From contig JAGFNQ010002586.1 in the NCBI GenBank assembly GCA_024364735.1, forward strand, positions 78,016 through 142,015: a DNA stretch of 64,000 nt, in the 5' to 3' direction. The notes beneath the pieces were generated by a model. That model ran no database searches. It was not told the DNA's origin and was given only the letters and a program-made list of their open reading frames with translations. Positions 34,824 through 45,251 of this stretch are shown here, one piece after another (the stretch's first letter is position 1; each line of letters starts with the position of its first letter). Source of the stretch: Boesenbergia rotunda (taxonomy: Eukaryota > Streptophyta > Magnoliopsida > Zingiberales > Zingiberaceae). A program made the position numbers and the translations under genes.

Positions 34824-36466
34824 TTATCTAATAATAAAAATGGTTTTCAGTTTGGCTCCCCCTGGACTAAAGCCACGGTGATGATTAGGCAAGATGTGAA
34901 TCTTGTCCTTGGGGATCCAATACTGATTTGATCCAGTTGGTTTGTTCAGGCATAGTTTAGGTACCCATGCCTGAGTTTTGCCTCTGGACTGATTCAGTAC
35001 AGCCAAATATGATCTTTGTCGGGATTTGGTTCGGTAGCCAAGTCCAGATCGATTTAGAACTGATTTCTGTTTTCCAAGGATCATGTCAAGACCCTTGGAA
35101 CCAGATGTAAATCGTTCTAAAACTGTTCTAAATTCCTTAACCTGAGTTTTCAGGGAGGAGTTCTCCTTTTCAAGTTTTTCAACTTGAATAGAAGTTCCTT
35201 CCTGAACCTTCTCGGTTAAGGGTTTAGAGTCAGCTTCCTCTTTCAGGAGTTTTACTTCCTGTCGGAGGGTTTCGACCCGGAGTTTGGCTTTTGCCAAATC
35301 ACGAGAAAGAAAAGAAATCAATTCAGTTAACTACAATCTGTTAAAACCAGTTACCTTAATTTCTCCGTCCTCTGTGAAGGTCAGCTCGCCGTCCTCTTGT
35401 TCTGATTCTGACTCTGTCTCGACTTTATCTGAGGCGGTCAGAGCTAGGAGGTTGGACTAGGGTACCTCTTCTTCTTCTTCTGAGGAAGACTCGTCCCAGG
35501 TTGCTTGGAGCGCCTTCTTTCTTCTTGGCTTTTTAGTCTCCTTTAGGTTAGGGCACTCTGACTTGTAGTGGCCCTTTTTCTTGCACTCGTAGCAAGTCAC
35601 ATTGGGCTTGTTTGCTGGTTCAGTTGGTTCGTCCTTTCTTCGGCCGATTTTTCGTTTGTTGGTTCGTTCTTCAGCTCCTTGTAGTAGCTTCGAGCGAGCC
35701 GGACCAGCTTAGTTTGATCTTTATCTTCTTCTTCTGAATCTGAGTCTGAGTTAGATTCAGTTTCAGGTTCTGGCTTCTTCTTTGTTGTTCTTCCAGTCTT
35801 GCCTGCAAGAAAAGCAATACCTTTCTCAACCATATTGGTGTTAGTTTGTTCGTGCAATTCTAGTTCAGAAAATAATTCGTCTAATTTTATTTTAGAAAGA
35901 TCTCTAGAGACCTTGTATGCATCTACCATAGATGCCCACAAGGTGTTTCTAGGAAAGGCGTTTAGAGTATACCTTATTAGGTCACGGTTTTCAACCTTGT
36001 GACCTATTGAGTGAAGACCGTTCATTACCTACTGGATCCGTACGTGGAGTTGGGCTGCTGATTCGTTGTTCGCCATCTTGATAGTGTATAATTTGTTTAG
36101 TAGCAGATCCCGCTTGCTGATCCGAGTATCTGAAGTCCCTTCGTGCAGCTCGATCAGTTTTGTCCATAGCTCCTTTGCACTATTGAAGGGGCCCACTCGG
36201 TTCAGCTCTTCCTTTGTCAGCCCGCATTGTAGGGTTTGCGTTGCTTTTGCGTCGGCTTCTATCTTACGCTTTAGAGTGTTGTCCCACTCCGAGTAGCTTT
36301 GTGGAAGTCCTTCTGCATTTCGGGGGATCTCCAGACCGGACTGGATAATGATCCACATGTCCACCTGAGTTTTCAGGTGGACCTCCATGCGACTTTTCCA
36401 GTAGGAAAAGTCTTCTCCACTGAAGAGTGGAGGTCTAGCGGTGCTGAATCCCTCTTGCATAGACAT
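34824..36466 (-). pseudogene. E5 gag with nonsense and frame lesions
   Basis: Start MSMQEGFSTARPPLF at 36466. A TAG (36028-36026) breaks the capsid domain where E3 has GAG (Glu). The frame continues 142 codons through VEKGIAFLAGKT and an acidic linker to about 35597. The zinc knuckle CYECKKKGHYKSEC is at about 35555-35600 in a shifted frame. The coiled-coil C-terminus (165 codons, 35321-34824) ends GGAKLKTIFIIR like E3. Same architecture as E3 gag with different lesions, so the two decayed independently. Confidence 0.85.
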
Positions 36467-36693
36467 TTGTTCTGAAAAAGAAAAGCTAAAAGAGATTTGC
36501 CAAGACTTGGTATTGGATTAGTAGTGCTGGATAAATTAAAGACAAGGGGTGTTGCACCAACCTTGCCAAAGAAAACGAATGAAATTTTTTTTTTTCGAAG
36601 AATTCGTAAGATAAAGAAAATAAAATGTTAAAATTAAAAAGAAATCCGAAAAGAAATTTTCAAACTGGTGGTTGCACCAAGTTTGAATTCCCC

Positions 36694-36705
36694 GCTCTGA
36701 TACCA
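36694..36705 (-). other. E5 primer-binding site (initiator Met)
   Basis: The minus strand reads TGGTATCAGAGC beside the 5' LTR end at 36708. Confidence 0.92.
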
Positions 36706-36707
36706 CT

Positions 36708-38035
36708 TGTTGGATCGTGAAAAGCCGATAGAGGGGGGGTGAATATCGGAAATCGCTCTTTTTCGGAAAACTAAGAGTAAGTGCACAGCGGAAATAAAAA
36801 TACGAGACACAGCACAAAGACACAGTGATTTTTACTTGGTTCGGAGCCTGTGTCGACTCCTACTCCAAGGCCCACGGTCGTTGACCGTTTACTTTGGGCA
36901 ATTCTATATTCGCGCAAATAGGTTACAATGATTTCAATTACAAAGAGAGTGCAATAAAATAATAATAGAATATTAAGCTCTTCGTTACCGACGTCCGGAG
37001 TGTGTCGATTCTTTTCGGGGCAACGGGACATCGTTGGCTCGAGGTGAGGCGTTTCTGGAGCAAGGCACGAGCGTAGAAGAGCGTGGAAGCTTTGGAATGA
37101 AGTTGATGTGAAGCTTGGGGTCGAGGGGTGCTATTTATAGCATCTAGGGCGCCCTGGACGTCGGGGGCGCCCTGCCAAGTGTCATCCGATCCGCAGTTTG
37201 CTCGGTCAAGCTTTATCCCTCCTAAATAGGGATGAAGTTAGACCTATGGGGCGCCCTGGTCGCTGAGGGCGCCCTGGTTGACCCGGTCTTCTCGGCTGGA
37301 TAGATTTGATCGGCCTCGCTGGCGTAGGCGCGAAGCGCCTTGGCTCCTGAGGGCGCCCTGGGCGCTCAGGGCTCCCTGGCTGCTGAGGGCGCCCTTGATG
37401 CAGAGGGCGCCCCGGCCAGTGGTTAGCCGAACTCCTTTTTGCCTTACTTGTTTCTTGTTCACCGTGGAGGTGCCCTAGACACTCAGGGCGCCCTACTCAG
37501 TTGCTGCCTCACTCCTTTGAGGCTCTCTGAGCTGCAGACACACGTTCCTTTGGTCCTGCATCCAGGGTTAGTCCGAAAACAAGATAAAGCATTAATTTAT
37601 ACAGCCTCAGCTGTCTTGGTTCTGACTTTGGTCTCCGATATGGAGCCCTAGGTCGAACCGACGCCTACTGTTCCCTCGACGGGGAACGCGTCCTCACCTA
37701 CTCCTCTCGGGAGAATTTACCTGATGCCAACCGCTCCTTTGGTTGGACTTTTGCCTGACGGTCCTTTGTCAGGGCTTGGATGCCGAGCTACCCTTCGCCC
37801 GGTGCCTAGCCGTCCTTCGCTAGGTCTTCAGTCCCAGACTGTCCTTCGCCTGGTACCTAGCAGTCCTTTGCTAGGCTTTTAACTCTGGCATTCCTTCGCC
37901 AGTGCCTAGCGGTCCTTCGCTAGGGCTTTCACTGCACACTTGATTAACTTGTTAGAACACAAGAAGGACTTAACTTTTGATCTATGTTGCCATTATCAAA
38001 ACACAGGTTTGACTTAGGTGCATTCTGCACCAACA
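36708..38035 (-). mobile_element. E5 5' LTR (1328 bp)
   Basis: Inverse TGTTGG...ATCCAACA. TATA (inverse) near 37132-37142, GGGCGCCC pairs 37148-37500, hairpins 37730-37935. Differs from the 3' LTR at only scattered sites. Confidence 0.92.
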
Positions 38036-38040
38036 GGGAC

Positions 38041-38738
38041 CTCCTGGGCGCCTAGCCTAGTATGGTTTCGAAGAAGTCTTGCTTCTTGCTGTTTTGGCCT
38101 TTTACCTTGGGCGCCCGGGACCTCCCGGGCGCCTAGCCCAGTTGCCTGTCCCTTTCCTCTGGGGCGTTTTGAGCTACAGAAACACAATCCTTCGGTCCCT
38201 GCAACCAAGATTAGTTCCAAAACAAACTAAGCAAGAATGTTAGTCATTATTTAGAGTCGTAGCTGTCTTGGTTCTGACTTCGGATCTCCCAAATGGAACC
38301 CTAGGTCGAACCGACGCCTACTGTTCCCTCAACGGGGAACGCGTCCTCACCTACTCCTCTCAGGAGAGTTTACCTTTTGCCAACCGGCTCCTCCAGTTGG
38401 ACTTTTGCCCAATCCACCTGACCAGGTCTTCGTGCCCAAATTCCGCTCAGGTCTTCTTGCCCAACTTCTGGTCAGGTCTTCGGTGCCCAGCCCCTCGCCA
38501 GGACTTCGTGCCCAGTCCTCGACCAGGACTTCTTTGTCCGTCTTCCGGTCAGGTCTTCTTGCCCAGTCCTTAACCAAGACTTCTTTGCCCAGCCCTTTGC
38601 CAAGTCTTCTTGCCTAGTGTACCTAGGACATCTTCCTGCACACTTAGTGAACATGTTAGAACACAATAACATCTTAACTTCTGAACCCTTTGTCATTATC
38701 AAAACCCAGGTTTGACTTAGGTGCTGCCTACACCATCA
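38041..38738 (-). mobile_element. E3 5' LTR, outer part
   Basis: Completes the LTR started at 28941. Ends in CACCATCA on the plus strand, one base changed from the family end CACCAACA, then the CCGGC target duplication. Confidence 0.88.
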
Positions 38739-39245
38739 CCGGCTTCACTCACCGGGATTTCCATCACCTAGCTTCACTCACTAGGACCCGGCTTCACTCA
38801 CCGGGGTTTCCGTCACCTAACTTCACTTGCTAGGACCAGGCTTCACTCACCGGGGTTTCCATCCACCTAGCTTCACTCACTAGGATTTCTTCACCTAACT
38901 TCCCTCGCTAGGACCTTCCTTCACTCACCAGGGTTTCCTTCACCTAGCTTCACTCACTATGATTTCCGTCACCTAGCTTCACTCACTAGGACTCTGCTTC
39001 ACTCACCGGGGTTTCCATCACCTAGCTTCACTCACTAGGACCCGACTTCACTCACCGGGGTTTCCGTCACCTAGCTTCACTTGCTAGGACCCGGCTTCAC
39101 TCACCGGGGTTTTCGTCCACCTAGCTTCACTCACTAGGATTTCGTGCCTAGTCCCCGACCAGGACTTAATCCGAACTTATCTTACTCAACTAAACTTAAA
39201 TCGTTGTCAACACCAAAACAACAATCAGGTCAGACTGCATCAACA
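38739..39245 (-). mobile_element. E6 3' LTR, second part
   Basis: Repeats of CACCTAGCTTCACTCACTAGG with CCGGCTTCACTCACCGGGG type hairpins, ending CATCAACA. The inverse PPT ATCTCTCCCTTTTT follows at 39246-39259. Confidence 0.85.
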
Positions 39246-40020
39246 ATCTCTCCCTTTTTGTTGTTTGACAACCCGATTTAAGTTTAGGTATTAGAAGTCA
39301 AATCAATTATTACAGGGGAATCAGATCCTCCCCCTACAATAGTTAAGTTTGTAATAAAACTTAAACTTAACTATCCACTCTCTCCCCCTTTGTCAAACAC
39401 CGAAAAGGGTGTAGACTGGTTATTAAGTTTCAAAACCTCCCCCTTAACTAAGGGTCTCTCCCCAAAACCCAAAAAAACATAGAGTGCTAAGTGAAAGACA
39501 TATGAAAATCATATGAAATAAATACAGCAAGACAAGACACTCATATGCATCATATGAAAGTAAACATGGACTATAGATCATGACAGAAAAGGTCACCAAA
39601 TCAAATAAATCCATCAGAATGTCATCACACAGATAGTCATCAAACATGAGTCATAAGTCAAAATACAACAAAAGAAATCAATCCTGATCAGTGGAATCAT
39701 GGGGAACATCGAACTGCATTGGATCGAATGCAGTGTCATCAATAGGCAGGAATCAAATACACATGTATTATGCATTGGTTTTCCCCGTACTTGGTCAAAT
39801 TAATGATTTTTGTCTCTTTAACCTCATTACTCAAGGAATGCATGAACATTTTGAGTAATTAGGTTGATCCCACCATCTCACCCCATTTCTAGCAATCCAA
39901 AAACATTTTGTTAACCCTTATAGTTTGTGTGAGATATCCCCAAGTTGCCCAATAATTAGAAATGACCATGAAGGGCTTTTATCATCTTATTGTGCACGGC
40001 ACATTCCTAACTCCCTCCTT
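39246..40020 (-). other. E6 3' non-coding region
   Basis: No gene between PPT and the pol end. Contains several CTCCCCCT tracts (inverse GGGGGAG) and a stem-loop with ATCTCAC and GTGAGAT arms at about 39868-39935, matching the stem-loops in E1 and E4. Confidence 0.7.
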
Positions 40021-41783
40021 AAGAAACTAAATTCATTTTCAGGGAGTGGTTAAGTGAAAATGTCTGCTAGATTCGATTTTGACTCCACATGTGAGAGTAC
40101 AATATCTCCTCTAGCAGCATGATCCCTAATGAAGTGGTGACACACTTCAATGTGTTTGGTCCTTGAATGGTGGACTGGATTCTTTATGAGGTTTATGGTG
40201 CTTATGTTGTCACACAACACTTGCACACCCTTGTAAGACAATCCATAGTCCTCTAGAGTGTGTATCATCCACAACAATTGTGATACACTCTCTCCCATGG
40301 CGATATACTCCGCCTCGGTCGTGGAGAGAGCAACACAATGTTGCTTCCGACTTGACCAACTTACTAATGATGATCCTAAAAATTGGCAACCCCCACTTGT
40401 GCTTTTCCGATCCAACTTGCACCTAGCATAGTCGGAATCGGTATAGCCTATTAGATCAAACGACTCTGTACGGGGGTACAAAAGGCCAACTCCAATTGTG
40501 CCCTTAAGGTATCTCAAAATTCTCTTAACATCAATTAAATGAGATTCATTGGCACAGACTTGGTACCTAGCGCACATACCCACAGCAAAAAGAATATCTA
40601 GGCGACTAGCTATGAGGTATAGCAAACTACATATCATACTCCTATATTGAGTCAAATCGACTGGCTTCCCACTCTCATCATTGTCTAATCGTGTGTTAGT
40701 CGCCATGGGAGTGGTTACGTCCTTAGAGTCACTTATGTTGAATTTTCTGAGCATCACTTGAGTATATTTGGATTGATGCACATGGATTTCGTCTCGACTT
40801 TGTTTGATTTCAAGTCCAAGGAAGAAAGTCAATTCTCCCAGTAGACCCATCTCAAACTCACTCTCCATATGTCCAATAAACTCATTCAAATAACCCTTGT
40901 TGTTGGAGCCACAAATTATGTCATCGACATATACTTGGGCTACAAACATATTGTCACCATCTCTACGTAGAAATAGTGTAGGGTCTATCTGTCCTCTAGT
41001 GAAGCCTTTCTCAATTAAGAACATTAACAACCGCTCAGACCAAGCACGAGGTGCTTGTTTTAGGCCATAAAGTGCCTTCTTGAGCTTAAACACATGGTTT
41101 GGAAATTCAAAATTTTCAAACCCCGGTGGTTGTTCAACATAGACCTCTTCTCTAAAGAAGCCATTTAAGAAGGCCGATTTTACATCCATTTGATAGAGTT
41201 TGAAACCTCTATGTGCTGCAAATGCTAGCATCAATCGAATGGATTCCAATCGTGCCACGGGAGCATATGTCTCATCATAATCAAGACCTTCAACTTGATT
41301 ATAGCCCTTGGCTATTAAGCGTGCCTTGTTTCTTACAATTTCTCCCTTATGGTTCAATTTATTTTTGAAGAACCATTTAGTTCCAATAATCGTTGTCTTC
41401 TTAGGTCTAGGAACTAAATCCCAAACCTGGCTTCTCTCAAACTGGCCTAACTCATCTTGCATAGCAATAATCCAATCAGGATCATGCAATGCCTTGTCAA
41501 CTACTCTAGGTTCAATCTCAGAGATCAAAGCAACCTCATTAGCCTCAATCCTAAAGAATGATCTAGTCCTAACTCCATGATGGATATCTCCAACAATTTG
41601 GTCTTGGGGATGACTAGAGGCTAACCTAGTTTGCATTGGTGTTGGAGGTGCTTCCTGGATAGTTTTACTAGACACAGGCTCAGACTCAGGGTCCGGCTGA
41701 ACTTCATGTCGTATAAGCTCACCATCATCAGATTCGTCCGCAACACTCGGACTTTCATCCAATCCTAGTCTCCTAAGTTCAAA
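40021..41783 (-). pseudogene. E6 copia pol: reverse transcriptase and RNase H
   Basis: A 570-codon frame (41762-40050) with the RT_2 domain: WFFKNKLNHKGEIVRNKARL, MDVKSAFLNG, ALYGLKQAPRAW, and the catalytic YVDDIICGSN. RNase H follows: YTDSDYA, SWSSRKQ, STTEAEYIAM, NPVHHSRTKHIE, ending ADIFT. A TAA at 40049-40047 replaces the expected Lys codon of ADIFTKPL, so about 20 C-terminal residues are lost. At the 5' side a TAA (41783-41781) separates it from the integrase C-terminal part. Typical SIRE/Maximus copia sequence; RT and RNase H catalytic residues look intact. Confidence 0.92.
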
Positions 41784-42688
41784 TTATACTCCTTCTACCT
41801 CTTCTGATTGATCAATCACTCTTGGAATCTCCTCAAATACAACATCAGAAGATTCTTCAACTAACCTAGATTTCTTGTTGTAGACTCGATAAGCTTTGCT
41901 GACAAGGGAATACCCGACCAGTATCCCTTCATCAACTTTTGCTATGAACTTACCAAGATGATCCTTGGTGTTTAGAATGAACACCTTACACCCAAACACC
42001 CGGAGATGTTTAACTGTAGGTGGTCTTCCAAACTAAAGTTCATGTGGAGTCTTCCCTAAAAACCTATGAATGGGGACTCGGTTTTGCACATAGCAAGCTG
42101 TGTTTACAGCTTCGACCCATAAGTAGCTTGGTAAAGAATACTTATTAAGCATGCTTCGTGCAGCCTCTTGTTCTTTCTATCTACAACACCATTTTCCTGT
42201 GGTGTTCAAGGAGTAGAGAACTCATGTATATAATCTTTTTCTTGACAAACCTCTAAAAACCTATGATTTTGAAATTTACCTCCATGATCACTCCTAATTA
42301 TTTTAATTATTGTAGATTTTTCATTCTCAATTTTTCTACAAAAAGAAAAAAAAATATCTAAGGTTTGATCCTTATGTTTTAGAAAATAAGTCCAAGTATA
42401 TCTAGTATAGTCATCAATGACTACAAAGCAATACCTACTACCATTCAATGAGATTATAGTACTACAATCAAACAAATCCATATGTAATAAATCTAAAGCG
42501 GTAGAGGTACTTACAGCGCTTTTACCTTTGTGAGATGCTTTTGTTTGCTTACCCATTTGACATGCATCACATAACTTTTCCTTATCATATTTGATGCTTG
42601 GTAAGCCTCGTACAAGTCCTTTGTTGGCCAATTTTTGGATATTCTTCATGTTCACATGAGCCAACCTCCGGTGCCAAAGCCAAGACTC
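41784..42688 (-). pseudogene. E6 integrase, broken
   Basis: Read on the minus strand from 42688: HHCC zinc motif (WHRRLAH, CDACQMGK), then the rve catalytic core with MDLFD and RSDHGGKF. A TGA (42208-42206) falls after FSTP, where SIRE integrases have Arg. The third catalytic residue appears as Asp in NGVVDRKN (codon near 42179-42181) instead of Glu. A one-base frameshift near 42165 and a TAG (42035-42033, expected Trp before FGRPP) follow. The C-terminal part (41999-41784) is readable again. The first residues MLPAPT of the 166-codon frame come from an inserted LTR and are not integrase. Gag, protease and 5' LTR are missing beyond the assembly N. Confidence 0.88.
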
Positions 42689-42763
42689 TGTTGGTGCAGG
42701 CAGCACCTAAGTCAAACCTGGGTTTTGATAATGGCAAAGGGTTCAGAAGTTAAGATATTATTG
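42689..42763 (+). mobile_element. LTR fragment inserted in E6 integrase
   Basis: TGTTGGTGCAGGCAGCACC start on the plus strand, similar to the family A LTR start of E3. Only 75 bases before the N at 42764, so size and target duplication are unknown. Confidence 0.7.
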
Positions 42764-42764
42764 N
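42764..42764. other. Single N: assembly join
   Basis: One undetermined base between an LTR start and unrelated gypsy RT. No continuity across it: neither the LTR nor the RT frame extends to the other side. Confidence 0.85.
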
Positions 42765-43770
42765 CAAAGACGAAGACACATTGTGCCCAAGCAAGACAAG
42801 ATAATCAGAGAGGAAGTCGCCAAGTTGCTGAAGGCCGTACACATAAGAGAAGTCCAATTTCCTACTTGGTTGGCTAATATAGTACTTGTCCCTAAGCCCG
42901 GGGGTAAATGGCGGGTCTGTATCTATTTTAGAAATTTAAACAAAGTCTGCCCTAAAGACTACTACCCCTTGCCTCGGATAGATCGGTTGGTAGATTCCAC
43001 CTCCGGTTGTGAGTTTATTTCAATGTTGGATGCTTACCAGGGATATCACCAAGTTCCTCTCACTCCTGAAGACCAAGAAAAGGTCAGCTTTGTGACGACA
43101 GATGATACTTACTGCTACAATGTTATGCCGTTTGGGTTGCGCAACGCAGGAGTAACCTATCAATGCATGATGGACAAGGTCTTCCAGCACCAGATAGGGA
43201 GGAACATCGAAGTCTATGTAGATAACATCCTGGTCAAGACAAACAAGGGAAAAGACATGATAGCCGACTTGGAAGAGACCTTCGCCACCCTTAGGGCCAA
43301 CAAGCTGAAGCTGAACCCGACTAAGTGTCTATTCGGGTGAAGAGTGGTCGGTTCTTAGGGTATATGGTGACGGAGAGGGGCATTGAGGCTAATTCAGAAA
43401 AAGTGGTCATCCTCAACATGTCATCTCCTCGCAACTTCAAGGACGTACAACGACTGAATGGCAGAATTACGGTCCTGTCCAAGTTCATATCCAAGTTTGC
43501 TGACAGAACCCTGTCATTCTTCAAGATTTTGAGGAAGCCAGCCAAGTTCGAATGGGACGACCAGTGCAAGAAAGCTTTCACAGATTTGAAAGCATACCTC
43601 GCCGAGTTCCCCATCCTTCACAAGCCATTGGAGGGAGAGACGTTGTTTGTCTACCTGTCCACAGCTGAACAAGCGGTGGGCTCGACACTTATTTAGGAAG
43701 AAGGCACTATATAGTATCCAATCTACTTCTTCGGACATCTCCTGAAGGGCATAGAGACAAGGTATACCAC
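42765..43770 (+). pseudogene. E10 Tat-type gypsy reverse transcriptase, 5'-truncated
   Basis: The frame at 42783-43340 carries VPKPGGKWRVCI, LDAYQGYHQ and MPFGLRNAG of a Ty3/gypsy RT. The catalytic motif reads YVDN at 43215-43226; gypsy RTs have YVDD there, so the second Asp is lost. A one-base loss near 43335 shifts the frame to 43325-43696 (RFLGYMVTERGIE), which carries the RT connection region. A TAG at 43694-43696 and another soon after precede the RNase H part. The start is cut by the N at 42764, so protease and RT N-terminus are missing. The FPTWLANIVLVPK context is typical of the Tat lineage. Confidence 0.88.
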
Positions 43771-44680
43771 TATGGAAAAGTTGGCCTATGCTCTGGTGCT
43801 AATGGCCCGGAGGCTAAGGCCATACTTCTTAGCACATTCCTTCGTGGTTCTCGCCAACAACCCGCTTGGGTGCGTCCTCACCAATCCTGAGGCCTCAGGT
43901 CGGTTGATCAAGTGGACAACAGAGTTGAGCGAGTATGAGATTGAGTACCAGCCCCGTACTGCCATCAAGGCTCAAGCTCTCGCTAATTTTATGCTCGAAG
44001 CTGTCTCGGAGCCTGAAGTCGATGGAATATGGAAGGTCTATGTCGATGGTTCGGCCAACAACAAGCACAGCGGAGTCGGAGTGCTAATGATTTCTCCCAG
44101 GGGAGATACATTGCATTTATCCATCCGCCTCCATTTCCGAGCTACCAACAATGAAGTCGAGTATGAGGCAATTCTAGCAGGCTTACAAGTAGCCAAGCAG
44201 GTGGGGAGCTGCTTGGATCATCCTACATTCGAACTCTTAGCTCGTCACTCAATAGATAAAGGGTGAATTTGAAATGAAGAACGAGTGTCTTCAAAAGTAT
44301 GTGACTATCTATGAGCAGCTGAGATCCTCCTTCACGGAGGTCATTGTGCAGAAGATTTCTCAGGCTGACAACATTAAGACAGACGAGTTGGCCAAGTTAG
44401 CCAGCTCCATAACCTCTTGGACGTTGGAGGAGCCCAGTGTTACAGATGGAATGGTGTCTCAGATTGAAGAGGGGGTTGCCGAGGCTGCATTACCCGACTG
44501 GAGAAGGCCATTTGTGGAATTCTTGAGAAGCAGAATTACGCCAACGGGCGATAAGAAGTTTGGCTTTTCCGCCGCCGGGTTTCCAGATTCACACTGGTCG
44601 GGGAGCAGCTATACAAAAGAGCATTTGCCAGGCCCTTACTCAAGTGCGTCGGTCCAGAGGAGGCTGACTACATCATGTGA
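43771..44680 (+). pseudogene. E10 gypsy RNase H region with second RNase H
   Basis: Bases 43772-44266 hold the end of the polymerase-linked RNase H (TTMEKLAYALVLMARRLRPYF, YEIEYQPRTAIKAQALA) followed by a second, RNase H1-like domain: WKVYVDGSANN, then ATNNEVEYEAILAGL. That dual arrangement is characteristic of Tat-lineage elements. The frame stops near 44266 and continues as the 157-codon frame 44274-44747 (NIKTDELAKLASS). The Asp of VYVDGS and the Glu of NEVEYEA are present. No intact polyprotein is possible because of the surrounding stops. Confidence 0.85.
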
Positions 44681-45251
44681 GAGATCCATGAAGGCATTTG
44701 TGGGAGCCATATTGGGGGAAGATCCTTGGCTAGGAAGATCATCCTAGCAGAAAACTTTTGGCCAACGTTGCAAGCCGATACCCTCAAGTTCGTCGCTGGA
44801 TGTGGGGACTGTCAAAGGCATCAACATATCACTCACCGCTCGACTGAGCTGCTGCGAGTCTCCATAGTCTCCTGTCCATTTGATTAGTGGAGAATGGACA
44901 TTGTGGGTCCATTTCCAATTGAGCCCCACCAAAAGAAGTTCTTGCTGGTTCTGGTGTACTATTTTTCTAAATGGGTGAAAGCCGAGCCTCTTGCGCACAT
45001 CACGGAGGCCACAATGATGAAGATCCTGTGGAGGGACATCATCTGTAGGTACGACATCTCTCATAAATTAGTGTCAGATAATGACAGACAGTTTGCAGGG
45101 CGCAAACTCAAGGAATGATGTGAAGGACTAGGTATTCGACAAGCCTTCACTTTAGTCGCATACCCCCAGGGCAATGGGCAAGCAGAAGTCGTCAATCAGG
45201 AGATCATCAGGGGGCTCAAAATCAAGCTAGACCACGTTGGAGGTAGCTGGG
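44681..45251 (+). pseudogene. E10 gypsy integrase, N-terminal and core part
   Basis: The zinc domain (H...CGDCQRHQ, about 44690-44820) and rve core are readable: WRMDIVGPFP, LVSDNDRQFAG, then PQGNGQAEVVNQE with the catalytic Glu. A TAG at 44885-44887 stands where related integrases have Gln before WGMDIVG. A TGA at 45116-45118 stands where they have Trp (WCEGLGI). E9 inserted at 45252 and cut the integrase; it resumes at 56370. Confidence 0.88.

Larger units (their letters stand above)
29578..38035 (-). mobile_element. E5, complete non-autonomous copia element with ORF-X
   Basis: Has both LTRs (29578-30908 and 36708-38035), primer site, gag, ORF-X and PPT, with no pol. The flanks TGGAC and GGGAC form a target duplication with one later mismatch; the unbroken LTR of E3 reads GGGAC at this position. 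It is nested in the E3 5' LTR, which is nested in the E6 LTR: three levels. Confidence 0.93.
15172..38738 (-). mobile_element. E3, non-autonomous copia carrying ORF-X, hosting E4 and E5
   Basis: Flanked by CCGGC at 15167-15171 and 38739-38743, a clean 5-bp target duplication inside the E6 LTR. After removing E4 and E5 it is about 8.3 kb: 5' LTR (28941-29577 plus 38041-38738, 1335 bp), primer site, gag, a 1 kb spacer, ORF-X, spacer, PPT, 3' LTR. There is no protease, integrase or RT. Movement would need enzymes from another element. Confidence 0.9.
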
